Both the position numbers and the translations under genes were made by a program. This document shows positions 1 through 11,842 of a stretch of DNA of 64,000 bases, piece by piece. Origin of the DNA: Dactylellina haptotyla (Eukaryota > Ascomycota > Orbiliomycetes > Orbiliales > Orbiliaceae). The first letter of the stretch is position 1; every line of letters starts with the position of its first letter. The stretch spans positions 2,542,001 through 2,606,000 of the forward strand of contig CM062385.1 in assembly GCA_031310005.1 (NCBI GenBank), written 5' to 3'. The notes beneath the pieces were generated by a model, which had not been told where the DNA came from, ran no database searches, and saw only the letters and a list, made by a program, of their open reading frames with translations.

Positions 1-922
1 CGGTCTTTCCTTTTTTTTGAGCTTTTGCGTTTTTCTTTTGGTATTTTTGGCTTCTCCTTGGGGTTCTTTTCTTTCTAGCGTGTTAACTCTTTCCTTTACT
101 TCTTTTCTTTGATGTCAAGATATGCAGGATTTAATATTCCTTAATGGATCCTACCCTCTTCCCGGTGACCATCCTTTTGGTTTCATCCTGGATTTTTTGA
201 ATCAAGTTGCGCGTAGCGAGCGCCTTTTTTAGTATACTGGCTTTTGGCCTTTACTTCTTTCTTTTGTGATGGGGGGGTTAACTCCCATTTTTGGTGGGCT
301 CACAATAGGGAGCCGAAATCAATTCTTATGGTTGTGTAGCAGGCTGAATTTTTTTTATTCACTTTGTATCGAATACCACGATTTTGAATGAAGGAATCAT
401 AAAATTTTCTTTTCGATCTCTCCATTTTGTTTCTATGATATTTTATAGGATTCTGAGATGGTTTCGTATCGTGTTTTTTTTCTCTGTTCCGTTCTGTTTC
501 CGATATAAACGTATCTAGGATTCTCCTTTAGCAATCTTTTGTTTTAGCAGATGCTTTGAATATCTGATACCAAATATGCTATCTGGTTTCTAATATATAT
601 ATTCGCTGGCGGTTATAGCTCTTCGTAATTGGGTTTCATGAGTGACTAGACAATAAAAACTGTGTACCCGACTATCTAGGCCTATATTGCACACCTTAAA
701 CAATATTCCCCTCGCTGGCATATAGTACATCGAACAATGAGGTTGCCCCTTTCCCATTAAAAAAATTGTACCATAAAAAAAGCATATAAGTTCAAGATCA
801 AAACTACCTACCTATCTATCATTTTGTATCGGTCATCCGCCCCGCGTTAACCTAGGAAACCAAACTAGTTAGCTTTCCCTTGAACCAATTGATTGTGCAA
901 AGTATATTCCTTAGAAGTAAAC
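1..922. other. Left-edge non-coding stretch
   Basis: T-rich sequence with long pyrimidine runs and no reading frame that looks coding on either strand. It may hold the 3' region of a gene lying to the left and the 3' UTR of ERV2, but I cannot place ends. No tRNA or repeat was recognised. Confidence 0.5.
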
Positions 923-1971
923 TCACCCCTCCTTGACAAGCTTCATCTCTCCTTCATCATCATCGTCCACCACCTTCTGCTTCTTCCTCCTTGTTGCATC
1001 GCCGCCGCTGCCCATTGCACCTGTGGCGGTGCTCGAGTCCTTGTCTGTATTCACCAACTCTGCTTCCGCCTCCGCTTTCTTCTTCTTCTCGTCTTCCTCG
1101 GCGCAGCCGCAGTGGTACTTATCTGCAATGGTACCGCAGTCGAAGATTTCTTTGCCCAGACGTTCGTTGACGGCATTGTGTACGACGCAGCCCCATTGGC
1201 TTGCTGCGTCGCGGCTGGAGGTTTGCGGGGGGTATCTCTGGAGGAGGATGCGGAAGTGCGAGGCGCTAGGTGGGGGATAACCTGTGTTAGTTTCCGGGAA
1301 GAGAGAGCATCGGGGTATATTTGGAGAAGGGATTACCATTCGCCGCTGTGTAGAAAGTAAAAGGTTAGTACGATGCATACATGTCATATAATGTAATGAG
1401 GCTGGAAGGAAGAAGTAAGGAGTAGCTTACCAAGGGTATAACCGGCCAAAGAGGTAGATGTACGATTTAAGCGCATCTCTCTCATCCGGGGACGGCTTCT
1501 CGGGGAATCGAGCTAGCATGGTGTGTAATAACTGTAAACCCTTCAATTAGTATAGACCCGGGAAACCACCCGTGTTTCTGATAAATCATATGTGGGAGTT
1601 CCGTACCCGCCATGAAGCTCTGCCCAATTCCGCTCTGTTGTTAAGAATCCAATTAGTATACACCGTCTAGAATGGTAACACTGCACCACGTTTCCCAAGT
1701 GCGGTGAAGAGTAAAGAATGGCCTACTTTATCGTCTCGTTCCCCAATTTCGGCATGATAACCTCCCCGTGTATTGTATCAGAGGATACGTGGAACGGTCC
1801 GATCTTGTCCTTCCCATCCTTGTGAAGGCCTTTGGCCGACGATTGCCCCTGTTCCGGCGTACTGTACGGCGAGGCAGTCCGGGACGACGACGAGGGGAAC
1901 AAGAGGTAGGAGTAGAAGAAGATGAAGGCGGCAATGACCGCGATGAAGGTTATCGGGCGGTTGCGCGCCAT
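923..1971 (-). CDS. ERV2: ERV2-like FAD-linked sulfhydryl oxidase
   Basis: Flavin-dependent thiol oxidase of the Erv/ALR family, known to make disulfides in the ER lumen. Inferred exons, in transcript order: 1971-1727, 1634-1607 (28 nt), 1531-1431, 1345-1337 (9 nt) and 1265-923. They total 726 nt, giving 241 aa. Residues about 7-27 form a hydrophobic signal anchor, as in Erv2. The catalytic CGEC lies at about residues 125-128. Its first Cys is split between exons 3 and 4, Gly-Glu come from the 9-nt exon, and the last Cys is split between exons 4 and 5. Downstream are the family signatures KYPPQTSSR-like, WGCVVHNAVN and the FDC cysteine, then an acidic/basic low-complexity tail. The ATG at 1971 directly precedes the anchor. 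The family call is secure; ERV2 rather than mitochondrial ERV1 rests on the N-terminal anchor. Confidence 0.9.
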
Positions 1972-2743
1972 CGTGCTGGCTGCTGGCTGCGAGCTGCGGT
2001 CTGGCGATGTGCTTGCGGGCGTGTTGTCGCGTGGGTTGTGCGAGACAGCGATTGACGGGTGATTGCGTTGGTGGTGATCCAGCCGGAGGCCGGTGTCCGA
2101 CGTCAGCTTCGGCGGGAGATGAATCGATGGATCTCCGCCCCGATATGTCGTTCTATACAGAGGCGGGTAGCTGGATGGGAAGCGCGAACGGAGGAAGAGG
2201 AAGCTGGGGAAAGAGGGAAGAGGGCCTCCGATTAGCGGGAAGCCGGGTATATATTTCTAATTGGAGCTAATGGCGAGATGCCTGTTCTCACATGCTAGCT
2301 AACGCCCTCAGTGCCAGGCCGGAGCTGTGGGGACACCAATCAGGGACGCTTGAGACCATGCACAGGGACAAGGCCCCCGTCAGGCCATTATCGGTTCCTG
2401 TTTCGCCTCCGCTTTCCCTTTCACGTTGCCTTTCACAAGCCTGATTACGAGCCGCAGACCTTTCTCGAGGTGGTAGTAACCTTTGGCCAAACCGGTAAGT
2501 TCCAAAGTGCACGTACATACATGAAAGAAGCGAGTGAACTCCGTGAACCAAACAACCTGTAGAAAGAACAAGATATATCTGCTAGCAAACAGTCTACCGA
2601 ATATATGCCGTCGTCCAACCTGTTTGTAAAAAAGAGCCCCAAAGCGAGAAAATCGACCAACAGACAGACATCTCCACGCGCTTTTCATCCACCCCGCACT
2701 CTCCCTCACCCAATGAGAACCTCGTCTACCCCTCCGTCATGTC
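1972..2743. other. Intergenic: ERV2 upstream region and RSA4 3' flank
   Basis: Both flanking genes are on the minus strand, so this holds the ERV2 promoter/5' UTR (GC-rich near 1980-2250) and the region just past the RSA4 stop. Short open frames here have no family resemblance or splice support. Confidence 0.5.
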
Positions 2744-4506
2744 TTAATGCCTCCACAACCTCACCGCTTTATCCTTCCCGCCGCTGCCCACTCTCAACCC
2801 ATCGGGACTCCAGTCCACCGCGAACACTTCGTCCTGGTGACCCGGTAGATCCACCGACAATTTTCTCGTCCGCACATCCCACACCTTCAGAGTCGTGTCT
2901 TTACTCGAGCTCACCAGCAGTCTCGAATCCGGCGAGAACGCACATTGATAAACCGAAGCAACGTGGCCTCTCAGTGAAGCTATAAACGCACCGGTTCTCG
3001 CATCCCATAGTTTGACGTGGTTATCAAACGACGCAGAAGCGATCAATCGCCCGTCCGGCGAGAATGTAACATGGTTCACTAGCTTCTGATGGCCCAACAG
3101 CCGTGTGACAGGTTTGGTATCTCGGGATGGTTCCCAGAGGTACATTGTAAAGTCGTCGCTGGCAGATACGAGACGTTCAATGATCTTGCCGCCAATCGTA
3201 GCTGCCTTCTCGTATCTTTCCTTCGCTACTTTCTTCTTCTCTTCGTAAGTTTTAGGAGATTTACCCGTGTGGTCGAAGAAACCGGTTCTGAGGACGTGAT
3301 CGGTAGACAGAGCGAGATGGTTGACCCAGTGGGCGTGCGATTTCAGCGTATGCAATAATTTACCCTTTGAACGTAACAATATTAGTCATGGACCGCCAAT
3401 GAGAATCCAACGGCAAATACTCACATCCTTCCCATCCCAAACTTTGATGGTCTTGTCCTGTGAACCCGAGTATATGAACCCGTTTCCACCCCACCTGACA
3501 CAAGTAACGCTAGCCATATGCCCGCTCATCGTCATATCGATACGTCGGATCTTCGCATCCCAGATCCTAATCGTACAGTCCTTCGACGAACTCACAAATC
3601 TCGGTGAATCCTCGTCCGACTGTAGGTGATAAGGCTCCCATGCCAACCCCGTAACCCACTGCGAATGGCCCTTCATCGCATCCCCTAGCGCCGCACCGGT
3701 CTTCGCATCCCATAGTCTAACAGTTTTATCATAGCTACCCGTGGCGATGTACTTCCCATCCGGGGAATACGATACGCAGAGGATCCAGCCCGTGTGGCCC
3801 TTGAGTGTCTTCATAGGTGTTTCGGTATCGCAGTCCCATATCCTAGCAGTATTGTCGCCGCCGCCGGTTACCATTCTGCTAGAGTTCTGTGGGGAGAATG
3901 AGACCGCAAGGATGGCCTGCTCGTGGCCTGCTATGGAGTTCGAGCATCGCGATACCGGGCGGACGCGGAAGATGGCTTGCGGGGTGTAGATGACTGTGAG
4001 GAGGTCTTCGGTCGTTTTGTGGCCGGGCTTGAGGACCGAACTGTAGACGTCGTCTGTGATATCGATTACGTTTGCGAGATTTGTTTCAGCGCTGTTTTTG
4101 GCGACGGAGAAAGTGTACGGGAGAGGGTCGTCAGACTATTTGCGGCAAAGAGATTTTTTTTTATGTCAGTTTGAGCTTCTGGATAGCTGCTATGTAGCGA
4201 ATTTTCAGGCTCACATTTCCGAGCAACTCGTTGAGCAATAGCTCTAGTTGCTTCACGGTAGTAGCGCCTGGTATCTTGATCGGAGTCTTGTCATTTTCTC
4301 CGGTGTCCGAGGCGCGGAATTGGATCAAAATGTCCGGGAGGTCGGAAGGTATCTGGGCGAACTCGGCTTGCTCTGCGGTCTACCCCAGGATTTTGATTAG
4401 AATAGTTCATTTTGGTATTCCAGTAGAAGATATGGAAGCGCGAGTATACCTTCTTCTGCTCCTCGAGCTTTATTCTCTTGCTTTTGGGTGGTAGTAAGGT
4501 CGCCAT
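2744..4506 (-). CDS. RSA4: Ribosome assembly protein 4 / Notchless (NLE + WD40)
   Basis: WD40 assembly factor of the 60S subunit; in the family its NLE domain binds the AAA ATPase Rea1/Midasin to release factors from pre-60S particles. Exons: 4506-4450, 4379-4215, 4135-3425 and 3364-2744, 1554 nt in total and 517 aa, close to yeast Rsa4. The N-terminus MATLLPPKSKR matches the conserved Notchless start. Residues about 20-110 form the NLE domain, followed by a propeller with repeated GH...WD-type units such as TGSYDKTVRLWD, VSSSKDCTIRIWD and SASFDNHVKLWD. It ends KDKAVRLWRH, the usual terminal strand. All splice sites are GT-AG and every phase closes. Nucleolar/nucleoplasmic by family knowledge. 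Very confident. Confidence 0.96.
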
Positions 4507-4883
4507 TGCGGATATATGATATCGACTGTGAGTTTACGTGATGTTGTAGATGTCTATGACTTGGCTGCGAAAAGCGCAATCCGACTAGAAAAAAAAAGTT
4601 CGGATAGGCGAGACAAGCAGGACAGGGATCCCGGGGCAACACAAACCGGCCAGGGTCACACATTCGTACTAACTTGCAACAGCACAAAATCGATAGCTAA
4701 ATATGTATTTTCCTTAGCGCAAAACTACCAAAGTCACGGGTATGTGCCTACTCCGCGATAATAAACCGATTAGGCACCTAGCCTTCCGCTATCATGATGC
4801 CTAGTGCACGTTGTATCTGTCTGAAATCATCGGCCACTATGGTCTGATAAAAGTCAGCTAGCTCAGCTTATGCACTAGAAAGA
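4507..4883. other. RSA4 upstream region
   Basis: Upstream sequence of RSA4, which reads leftward. No supported gene or RNA is visible before the acyltransferase relic begins. Confidence 0.45.
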
Positions 4884-5365
4884 GTGGCGGGCAAGCTTAT
4901 TCATGTTATTAAGCCCACTTCTACGAATTCCAATGTCTGGCTTCTATATGATGGACATCCTATTTCGCTGGACGAAACCTTCTTCGAATTATTTAGCTAT
5001 ACCTCTCTCAATTTTTACGGAGACTGGCATATGCGCATGTCAACCGAGCGACGCAATCCACTCGGACTAGTATATCAATCCCTCCTATTTGGACTCCATT
5101 ATCGCACCAAAGATCTGAGTTCTTCCCAACTTCCATTCTTACGAATACTCATGGGAGGTGCGTGCGTGGTTTCAATATTCTTCATTGTATCCGGTTACGC
5201 ATCTCTTACAAACCGCTATTACTAATCCGTTGCCGTGATGCTGACGCTTCCGTGATCCTCACAAACCTCTCCTCTATTTTTCGTCAGTCAATCCGCTTCA
5301 ATGTGCTATACTGGCCAGTATCTTTTAGATTGCAATGGCGGGCTTCAAAATATGTTTTTGGCTGA
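4884..5365 (+). pseudogene. Acyltransferase-3 (OafA/YrhL-type) gene fragment, frameshifted
   Basis: A frame running to about 5222 contains LPFLRILMGGACVVSIFF followed by IVSGYA, matching the membrane segment and FFxxSGY hallmark of fungal acyltransferase_3 proteins. Right after SGYA the frame is lost and ends in a stop. The continuation is found in another frame from about 5200 as ISYKPLLLIR and then LSSIFRQSIRF, which resembles the family's usual ...SYKPL... SSIFRR.IRL.... Only this N-terminal part is present. The catalytic region upstream and the remaining TM helices are absent, and there is no convincing start codon. I read it as a decayed relic between RSA4 and IRE1. The family match is by eye. 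Confidence 0.55.
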
Positions 5366-6078
5366 TCGATGATCGATTTTTTATATTTCCATGTTAGATA
5401 CACTGGTAACTAACTAGATACTAAATACTAGATATTGACACAAGAACGGTCTTTAGGTAAATAAAAAATAAGAAATGGTGCGCGCACTTTGTTCAGGAGG
5501 AGCAAATTCATATACATAAAAGCCTTGGTCGCCAAATATAAAAGATGATAAATCGGAAACAAAGGACAAGAGGCAGATTTGGGAAATGATAAGAAAAAGC
5601 ATATGTATAATCTGCAGGTATGGAATTCGAAGTAAACATCCCTTTGTAAACGAATGGCCCGTTACCCCTCCCAAGAAAAAGTCCCCCCATTTTTATGATC
5701 CAATGCGCTCCGAAAAAGTTTTCGTTTTTTTGTGGTGACGATAATTTGAACAATGATGAAATATTTTTGGGTTCCGTTCGTAGTTAATCCGGAATGAAGA
5801 AGAAAAAGAAAATCAAAAGAAAAAAGTTATCAAGCTCATAACTTCCTACGTGACCAAACTCCCATTTTAACGCCGTGCTGAAAAAAGAAGAGAAAGCCAA
5901 TCCTGCAAAAGCATAAAACGAGGGGAAAGATGCGAAAATTGAAAAAAACGATCATGCCCGCTAGCCTCTGCTGTAATCGAATAGAAAATACCCATAATCG
6001 TGGTAAAAATGAAAAGAAACAAAAGTCGCTTGGGGTGTTTTTTTTTTCTTCCCGCGTGGGTGTTTGATGATGAACGTT
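5366..6078. other. IRE1 3' flank
   Basis: AT-rich sequence just beyond the IRE1 stop. It should contain the IRE1 3' UTR and polyadenylation region. Open frames on the minus strand here have no domain and weak composition. Confidence 0.45.
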
Positions 6079-9000
6079 TTAAGCTGTAAAGTACGCTCTC
6101 CACATAGCTTCGTCTTGTATCTCATCTCTAACAAGGTGGAACATATTGACTAAAAGTGATGGAAATCTAGAAGTGAAATAGGCTAGGTAGCCGTCCGGTA
6201 GGGGGCCAACAGTCGCCTGAACAGCTGCTGGTAGGTCTTGGTAGTGATGTTTCTAATTTTTTTCATTTGAATGTTAGTAAAATGAGTATGGGGAGACAGT
6301 ATTAGAGGTCAACATGCCTTATTTCGAAACGCTCGGAGAAGATCAAGCATCCTATCACCTTGATACTTCCTGTGCTTTCCGAGATTGTCAATCAAACCCT
6401 TATCAAGCTTCTTGAACCAATCCGTGCCGAAAGTTGGTTTCGCATAGCCCTCGAGCTTTTGCAATAGTGGAGATGGCGGATCTCTCTCCTCTTTTTCCCA
6501 TCGATCGGAAACATCCAACAAGAAAGTAAGTTTCTTGTCGGCCGACCAGAAGAATGGGTGGGTGAGGACTGCTGTTGCATCGGGCCTGGCCTTTGGGTTG
6601 CGGGCAATCATGCTCGCAATCAGGTCGGCGGCCTCAGCACCGGAATCGCCGAGTACTTCTAATCCTGAAAGGTTAAACTTTCCAGTGATGATATTGCCTT
6701 CTCGCAAATATCGATCTCCGAATGGATGGCTGCCCCTTGTCAAGACAAAGTAGAAGACACAGCCTAACGAAAAGATATCGATAGCCCGGGTAGCCCTTCT
6801 GTTAGTTAGGGTATCGAGCACCGACGAATCTGAAGTGGAGCCATTGGTGTGCTCTGATAGGCTGGTGATGGTGGCATCTCCGGATTCACCTATCAATAGT
6901 TCAGGTGCCCGCCATCCCGAGGTTCCTGCCGCGTGAGCAGTTGTTGCACGGAATGAGCTCTGATCTGCTTCAAGTTTCTTGCAGAGACCAAAGTCAGAGA
7001 TGAGAATCTTAGGGTGTTTTATCTCCGACGGGTTCCGAAGGCTCCGCTTAGGTTCTGCTACGAGAATATTTTGTGGTTTCAGATCTCGGTGAACGATCTT
7101 TAAAGAGTGTAGATGCTGTACGCCAAGGGTCATCTGGCGCAGAACTTCGGGGGGCTCCATTAGATCGAGAATGTGTTTATGTTGGGGGGCTTCTAAAACA
7201 TCCTGGAGAGATGCAGGGCATAATTCCAAAGCAATGTAAAGGAAAAGGTCCGTTTGCTTTTGGCAGAAGTATCTAACAACGTTAGGATGGTCGTCAACCC
7301 GTTGTAATAGATTGACTTCATGAGATGCTAGATCATAAGAATCAACAAGGAGACGCTTGACAGCGACTTCTCTGTCGCCGAACTTTCCGCGGAACACACG
7401 AGTACCATGGCTACCAATACCCAAAACATCGTTCGAAACGAAGAGGTCTTCGGCAACCTGGCCATTGGCATTCGAGATTAATAGCTCGGGGTTGTGGATC
7501 ACAGCCACCCCACCCTTGTCACTGCTAGACTTCTCTTCTGCTTCGCTAGCGTTTTTCTTCTCTTCACCTTCAGCATCGGCATTCTTCTTCCTGTTTCGTT
7601 TACCCTTCCCTCGGGCACCACGCTGGCGTTTCTTTTTACCAGGGGTTGTTGGTGTTGTAGCCTTCTCTGCATCATTTCCATCTTCCTCGCCGGATCCAAT
7701 ATCTTGATCATCTTTCGTTTCCACAAAGGTTACGACCTTTTTGTTAGGGGTGACAGTTTGCGGGACGGGGACGATAACAAAATCATCTGGGAGGGACTGA
7801 TTCTCAATTTCTGTGGCAAGTTGAGGGGGCAATTCTTCCTTTGTGACAACTTGTACATCCTTGACCTCCGTCTCAATCTGGACAGAGACAGGCTCTGGAG
7901 CGGGATGGGGTTGTACTTCCTCGTTTGTGAAAGTTTCCTTGATCATTGGGGTTTGAGGGTTGATATCCAAGATCTGGCGGGTGGTTTCGCCTTGAAGGGG
8001 AGAAGGTAGGCGTTCACGGAAGCGGCGGATAGAAAGCGAGATATCGGTAGAATGCCTTCCGGCAAACCACATTATAGACATAAGAATAAGGAGCGCCGTA
8101 ATTTGGAATGCTGCATGATCTTTAAGTGGTTTGTCCTGAAGCGAGACGACAGCGTGACTCGATGACTCGTGAGGATTCTGGGAGACGTTGGAATCTGATG
8201 GCAATCCGCCAATTGTTCTCGGCTTAGGCCTCGATTTCTCGAAATCCTGAATTTCACGTACACCTTGGATAGCGTTCCGGCGATCTTCGATGTCCATTGA
8301 TAGCCATTCCTTCTTTTTCGGCAATGATGGTGCCTGAGCTGAAGATTCAAGTCCGTATGGCAAAGCAAAGACACCACTACCACCTTCAAGGTTGGCCAAC
8401 ATTCGGCCCTTCGATTCTTTCTTCACACGTTCCGGATCTTTAGGATGAGGTAGAAGGACTAGCCGCTCGTCGTTTCTATTGCTGGCAATATCAAATATTT
8501 GAGCAACGGGCTCCTCGAATTTTGTATAAAGAACGGGCTTGTCTATCGAATGTTAGCTCATTGGATCCAATATGGAAATGTAGCAGAAAGAAAATTTCTT
8601 TTCTTTCTCATATCTTGGGTAGCATACCATCATTGACCCTACGACCGATGAGATGGCCATCTGGTAAAGGATAGAAATATTTATTGTCTAAACTCTCTGT
8701 GTATTTAGAGGCAAGATCGTTATTCTGGACCCCAATTCCCCACTCAGTATACTTGAGCGTCCACATATAGCCGCCACCTTCGGGGCGTCCGATCCTCACG
8801 ATGTAATCTATTGCAAAATCAATTAGACAATGGGGCGGATGACATAGGGCATACGGGATTCTCACCTGTCCGAGCCAAACTGACTTTCCGAACGGTACAC
8901 TCTTCGTCATCGTCGTCCAATCCCTCAAGTCTGGTACGCTTTTTGCATTTGTCGGGGAGGCCATTAGAGATAATGCCACTGCTAGAGGACAGAATTTGAC

Positions 9001-9864
9001 CGGTTAGAGGATTGATGGTGTATATGTCGGTCTCCTTGCTACCAGTTAAAGTCATCCCGCCGGGAGCTTGATAAGGTGAGTTGTCGGATATATATCTCAT
9101 GGAGCGGAAAGCACCCTGGAGAGGGTGTTAGCTAGGCGCATTGACATGTGTAGACCAAGTGTTCTTCACTATACCTTTTGTAGACCTTCAGTGAAGGTAT
9201 GGGTATACAGAGTGCCTCCATTCCCGGGTTCGATAATCCAATCAAAGTCTTCTCGTTCGTTCGTGTCTACATCTGGATTCTGGTGTCTTTCAACGCTCCA
9301 CAGATCACCCGTCTCAATTGTCCATAGTTTCTTCCCGGTTGTCCGGTTAGTGCCCGTGATATTCCCTTTAATCGTGATCGCGATGATATATTCTTCTAAT
9401 TTCCAGTCAACCAATGATTTGCTGGCTCCGGTAAACGGATCGACTTGTAAGCCTTCCTCTTGCTGGTTCTGATATGTCGGAGGTTGTTGTGCTACAGTTG
9501 CAATTGAGTCTTCAAGCCTCACAGGACTTGGAACATCCCCTAGGTAACTCTCGACAGCCGGGCCTCTGCTCCCTCCATTTTCGATATCCTCTTGGGAAAC
9601 TGATCGGCGGCGCTTTTCGGAAGTTTGATAGGAACTCGGGGGGATGATATGCCCTTTGGCCGAATGCGTTTCCTTCTCCCCTAACGAGTCGTCTAATTGC
9701 TGGTTGATGTCGGTATTCCGCACGGATTCCCTTGTGTATCCCGATTTCCGAACAGGCTTTTCGGCACCGATGACCTGCAACAGAGCCGTGAAAACGAAGA
9801 AAAATGTAAGAATAAGATGTAAAGACACGCTCCGGCGCATGCCTATCGTCGACAGGGCTCTCAT
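6079..9864 (-). CDS. IRE1: IRE1 unfolded-protein sensor: ER kinase / endoribonuclease
   Basis: ER-resident stress sensor. Known members detect unfolded proteins through the lumenal domain and then splice HAC1/hacA mRNA with the cytosolic KEN RNase. Exons: 9864-9175, 9115-8866, 8807-8628, 8542-6318 and 6252-6079, 3519 nt and 1172 aa. A signal peptide covers the first ~33 residues. The lumenal region follows, for example DWIIEPGNGGTLYTH. One TM helix lies near residues 516-534, then an acidic/basic linker with KKKRQRGARGKGKR. The kinase has GIGSHGT near 747, AVKRL, HRDLKPQNIL near 858, and DFG in ISDFGLCKK. The KEN domain (about 1040-1172) includes KHHYQDLP and ends DEAMWRAYFTA. Intron 4 is GC-AG: AAG|GCATGT at 6317-6316, required to give NKKHHYQ. 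The ATG at 9864 directly precedes the signal peptide. Confidence 0.95.
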
Positions 9865-11842
9865 AATGGGCGGCGGGGTTGTAGTCCTGCAGGGACCCCT
9901 GGGATGAAATCCCCGAGGTGTTCCTTCAGGAGCTTTTTAGGTTGCGTTGTCAGCACGAGAATTCGCAATGGGAAAGCTTCTCCGAAGGAAGCATCCGCTT
10001 CAAGTCGTCATCCAGCCGAGAAGAATAGAGTGGTGAAGGCCACCAAGTCGTGAGGATAGGGAGCGTGGTCGGAAAAACGACGGGATTGGGGGGGTTGAGG
10101 GGGTGGTGGTAGCGGTGGGAGCGGTGATGGTGATGGTGGAGAGGAGGTCTGGGTTGGGGCTAGTTGGTTAGGGAGTGGAAGGTTGTGGAAGAGGGAAAAT
10201 ACTTTTGCGTGTGGGAAAGGAAGAAGGCCGGACAACAAACAACACACACGTCCCGCCCACACCGCTTATTATAACTGGCACCAGTCTCGTAACATGCACA
10301 AGACGGCAGCCGGACAATAAAAAGGATATGCTATTATATCATACGACCACTGCTCGAAATTACATCGACGGTATTGCTAAACGTGTGCGAGATGTGCAAA
10401 GAGGAACGGCCGGCCAACTTAGCTTAGCTAGTGGAGGCGTGGGACCACCGTCTGCTCTATACTAGTCCCCAAACACTACTGCAGGTTTCATTGCAGATGC
10501 TCGATTGGTCTCAAACTTAACCCAATCGTCCTCACTAACCGAACGCTAACGATGTCGTTGTTGGGTTTGCAGGCCATACCAGTCCGTATCTTCTGCTAGG
10601 TCAATTGGGGTTTCTGATATGATGCGCTGCCGGTCCTGCCGGAATCCCTCACATTCCACGAGAGGAACGCCCTCGGATATCGTTTGATACGATAACGATT
10701 TGCGGGAGCATGAACAACGTCCTGCCAGGTCCCGGCTCTCTCGTCTCTACGTGCCTTCTTCCGTAGACGATCTGAGGGCCGACCTTCCTCGATCATCGAA
10801 GCCTTCGATGGACTGCATGGAAAATCCGCCCAACAATAGCCTAGTCTGCTTCCCTGACCTCGTTGTCTGGACTCCCTCCCACTTTTTTTTTTTTTTTTTC
10901 ATTCGTTCGGACTCCAACCGCCAGCTGTTGTGGTGGTGCAACACGGCTTTGGGAAATTTGGTTGCAAGTTACGCCCCCATCGTCACCGTGCAATAATTAA
11001 TTATTATCAATCCTTCATCATCATGTTGGAACGGGTTTCCGAATTCGACTGTTTCCGGCTTACAACTTGATAGATAACAACTAACACTGAAAAACTTCCC
11101 AGATAAATTTTATTTGCTTGCAATTCTTGTCTCTTTTTGGCTGGTTTCATGCACGCCAAAAGGCGGCAATCAAATGGCGCTTTACCTGTATTGTGCTTTT
11201 GGTGGGTGAATTCGTCGATTATATTCCTTACTCCTATGGAGAATTTTGTAATATTTCACGTCCTAAAAATCCAAGCCCTAGGAGCCTACATTTTCGAGGG
11301 CAATGTGGCCCGCCATGGACATCCGTTCGGTATTTGGCTAGGCCGCGTAACAGCCTCTTTTCTCCACAAAAGGGTTCTCTAATTAATTGTTCGTTAAGCC
11401 ATCCATGCTCTTCGCCCAGGCGAGACGGAGATTGTTTCTCCAGTCATGCAACCTTGACGTCGAGTATGGCAGGCTAAAAGCAAAATCCTTTAAAACTTTT
11501 TTTCGCCGCAGCGGCGCATCTGGCTAAAGTCGCCATTATCATGCGATCGCGCATCGAAAAATATTCTCAAGGGAAAAGAAATAATAATAATAGCTCTTTG
11601 TTTTTTCCATGTGTTGCATATATTTCTCAAGGGTTAATATTTTGGACCTGTGTTAAAGAGCGCTTGATGTGTGAGATATTTGATAACTTTTTTTGAACGT
11701 ATCCTACATCTATAATGGACGCCAGAAGAACCATGCTATTAGACAGACGCAAATGTTATCTAAGATGCTCGTGTGCGCAAGCTAGACTAGAAAGCAGGAA
11801 CCCGAACGCTAACAAGGCTAGACCCCGCGATGCGTGGCAAAT
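9865..11842. other. IRE1 upstream region and CCT2 3' flank
   Basis: About 2 kb with no supported gene. The IRE1-proximal part (9865-10270) is rich in short G/C-skewed tracts and is probably promoter/5' leader. A poly-T run lies near 10883-10900. The right half is AT-rich. I saw no tRNA, transposon domain or splice-consistent exon. Confidence 0.5.

Noticed and set aside
7357-8009. Long plus-strand frames opposite IRE1
   Set aside because: Antisense to the well-supported IRE1 linker and kinase exon; no start context or domain.
10008-10262. Pro-rich frame upstream of IRE1 as a possible uORF
   Set aside because: The frame has no ATG (it opens with GTG) and mirrors low-complexity leader sequence.
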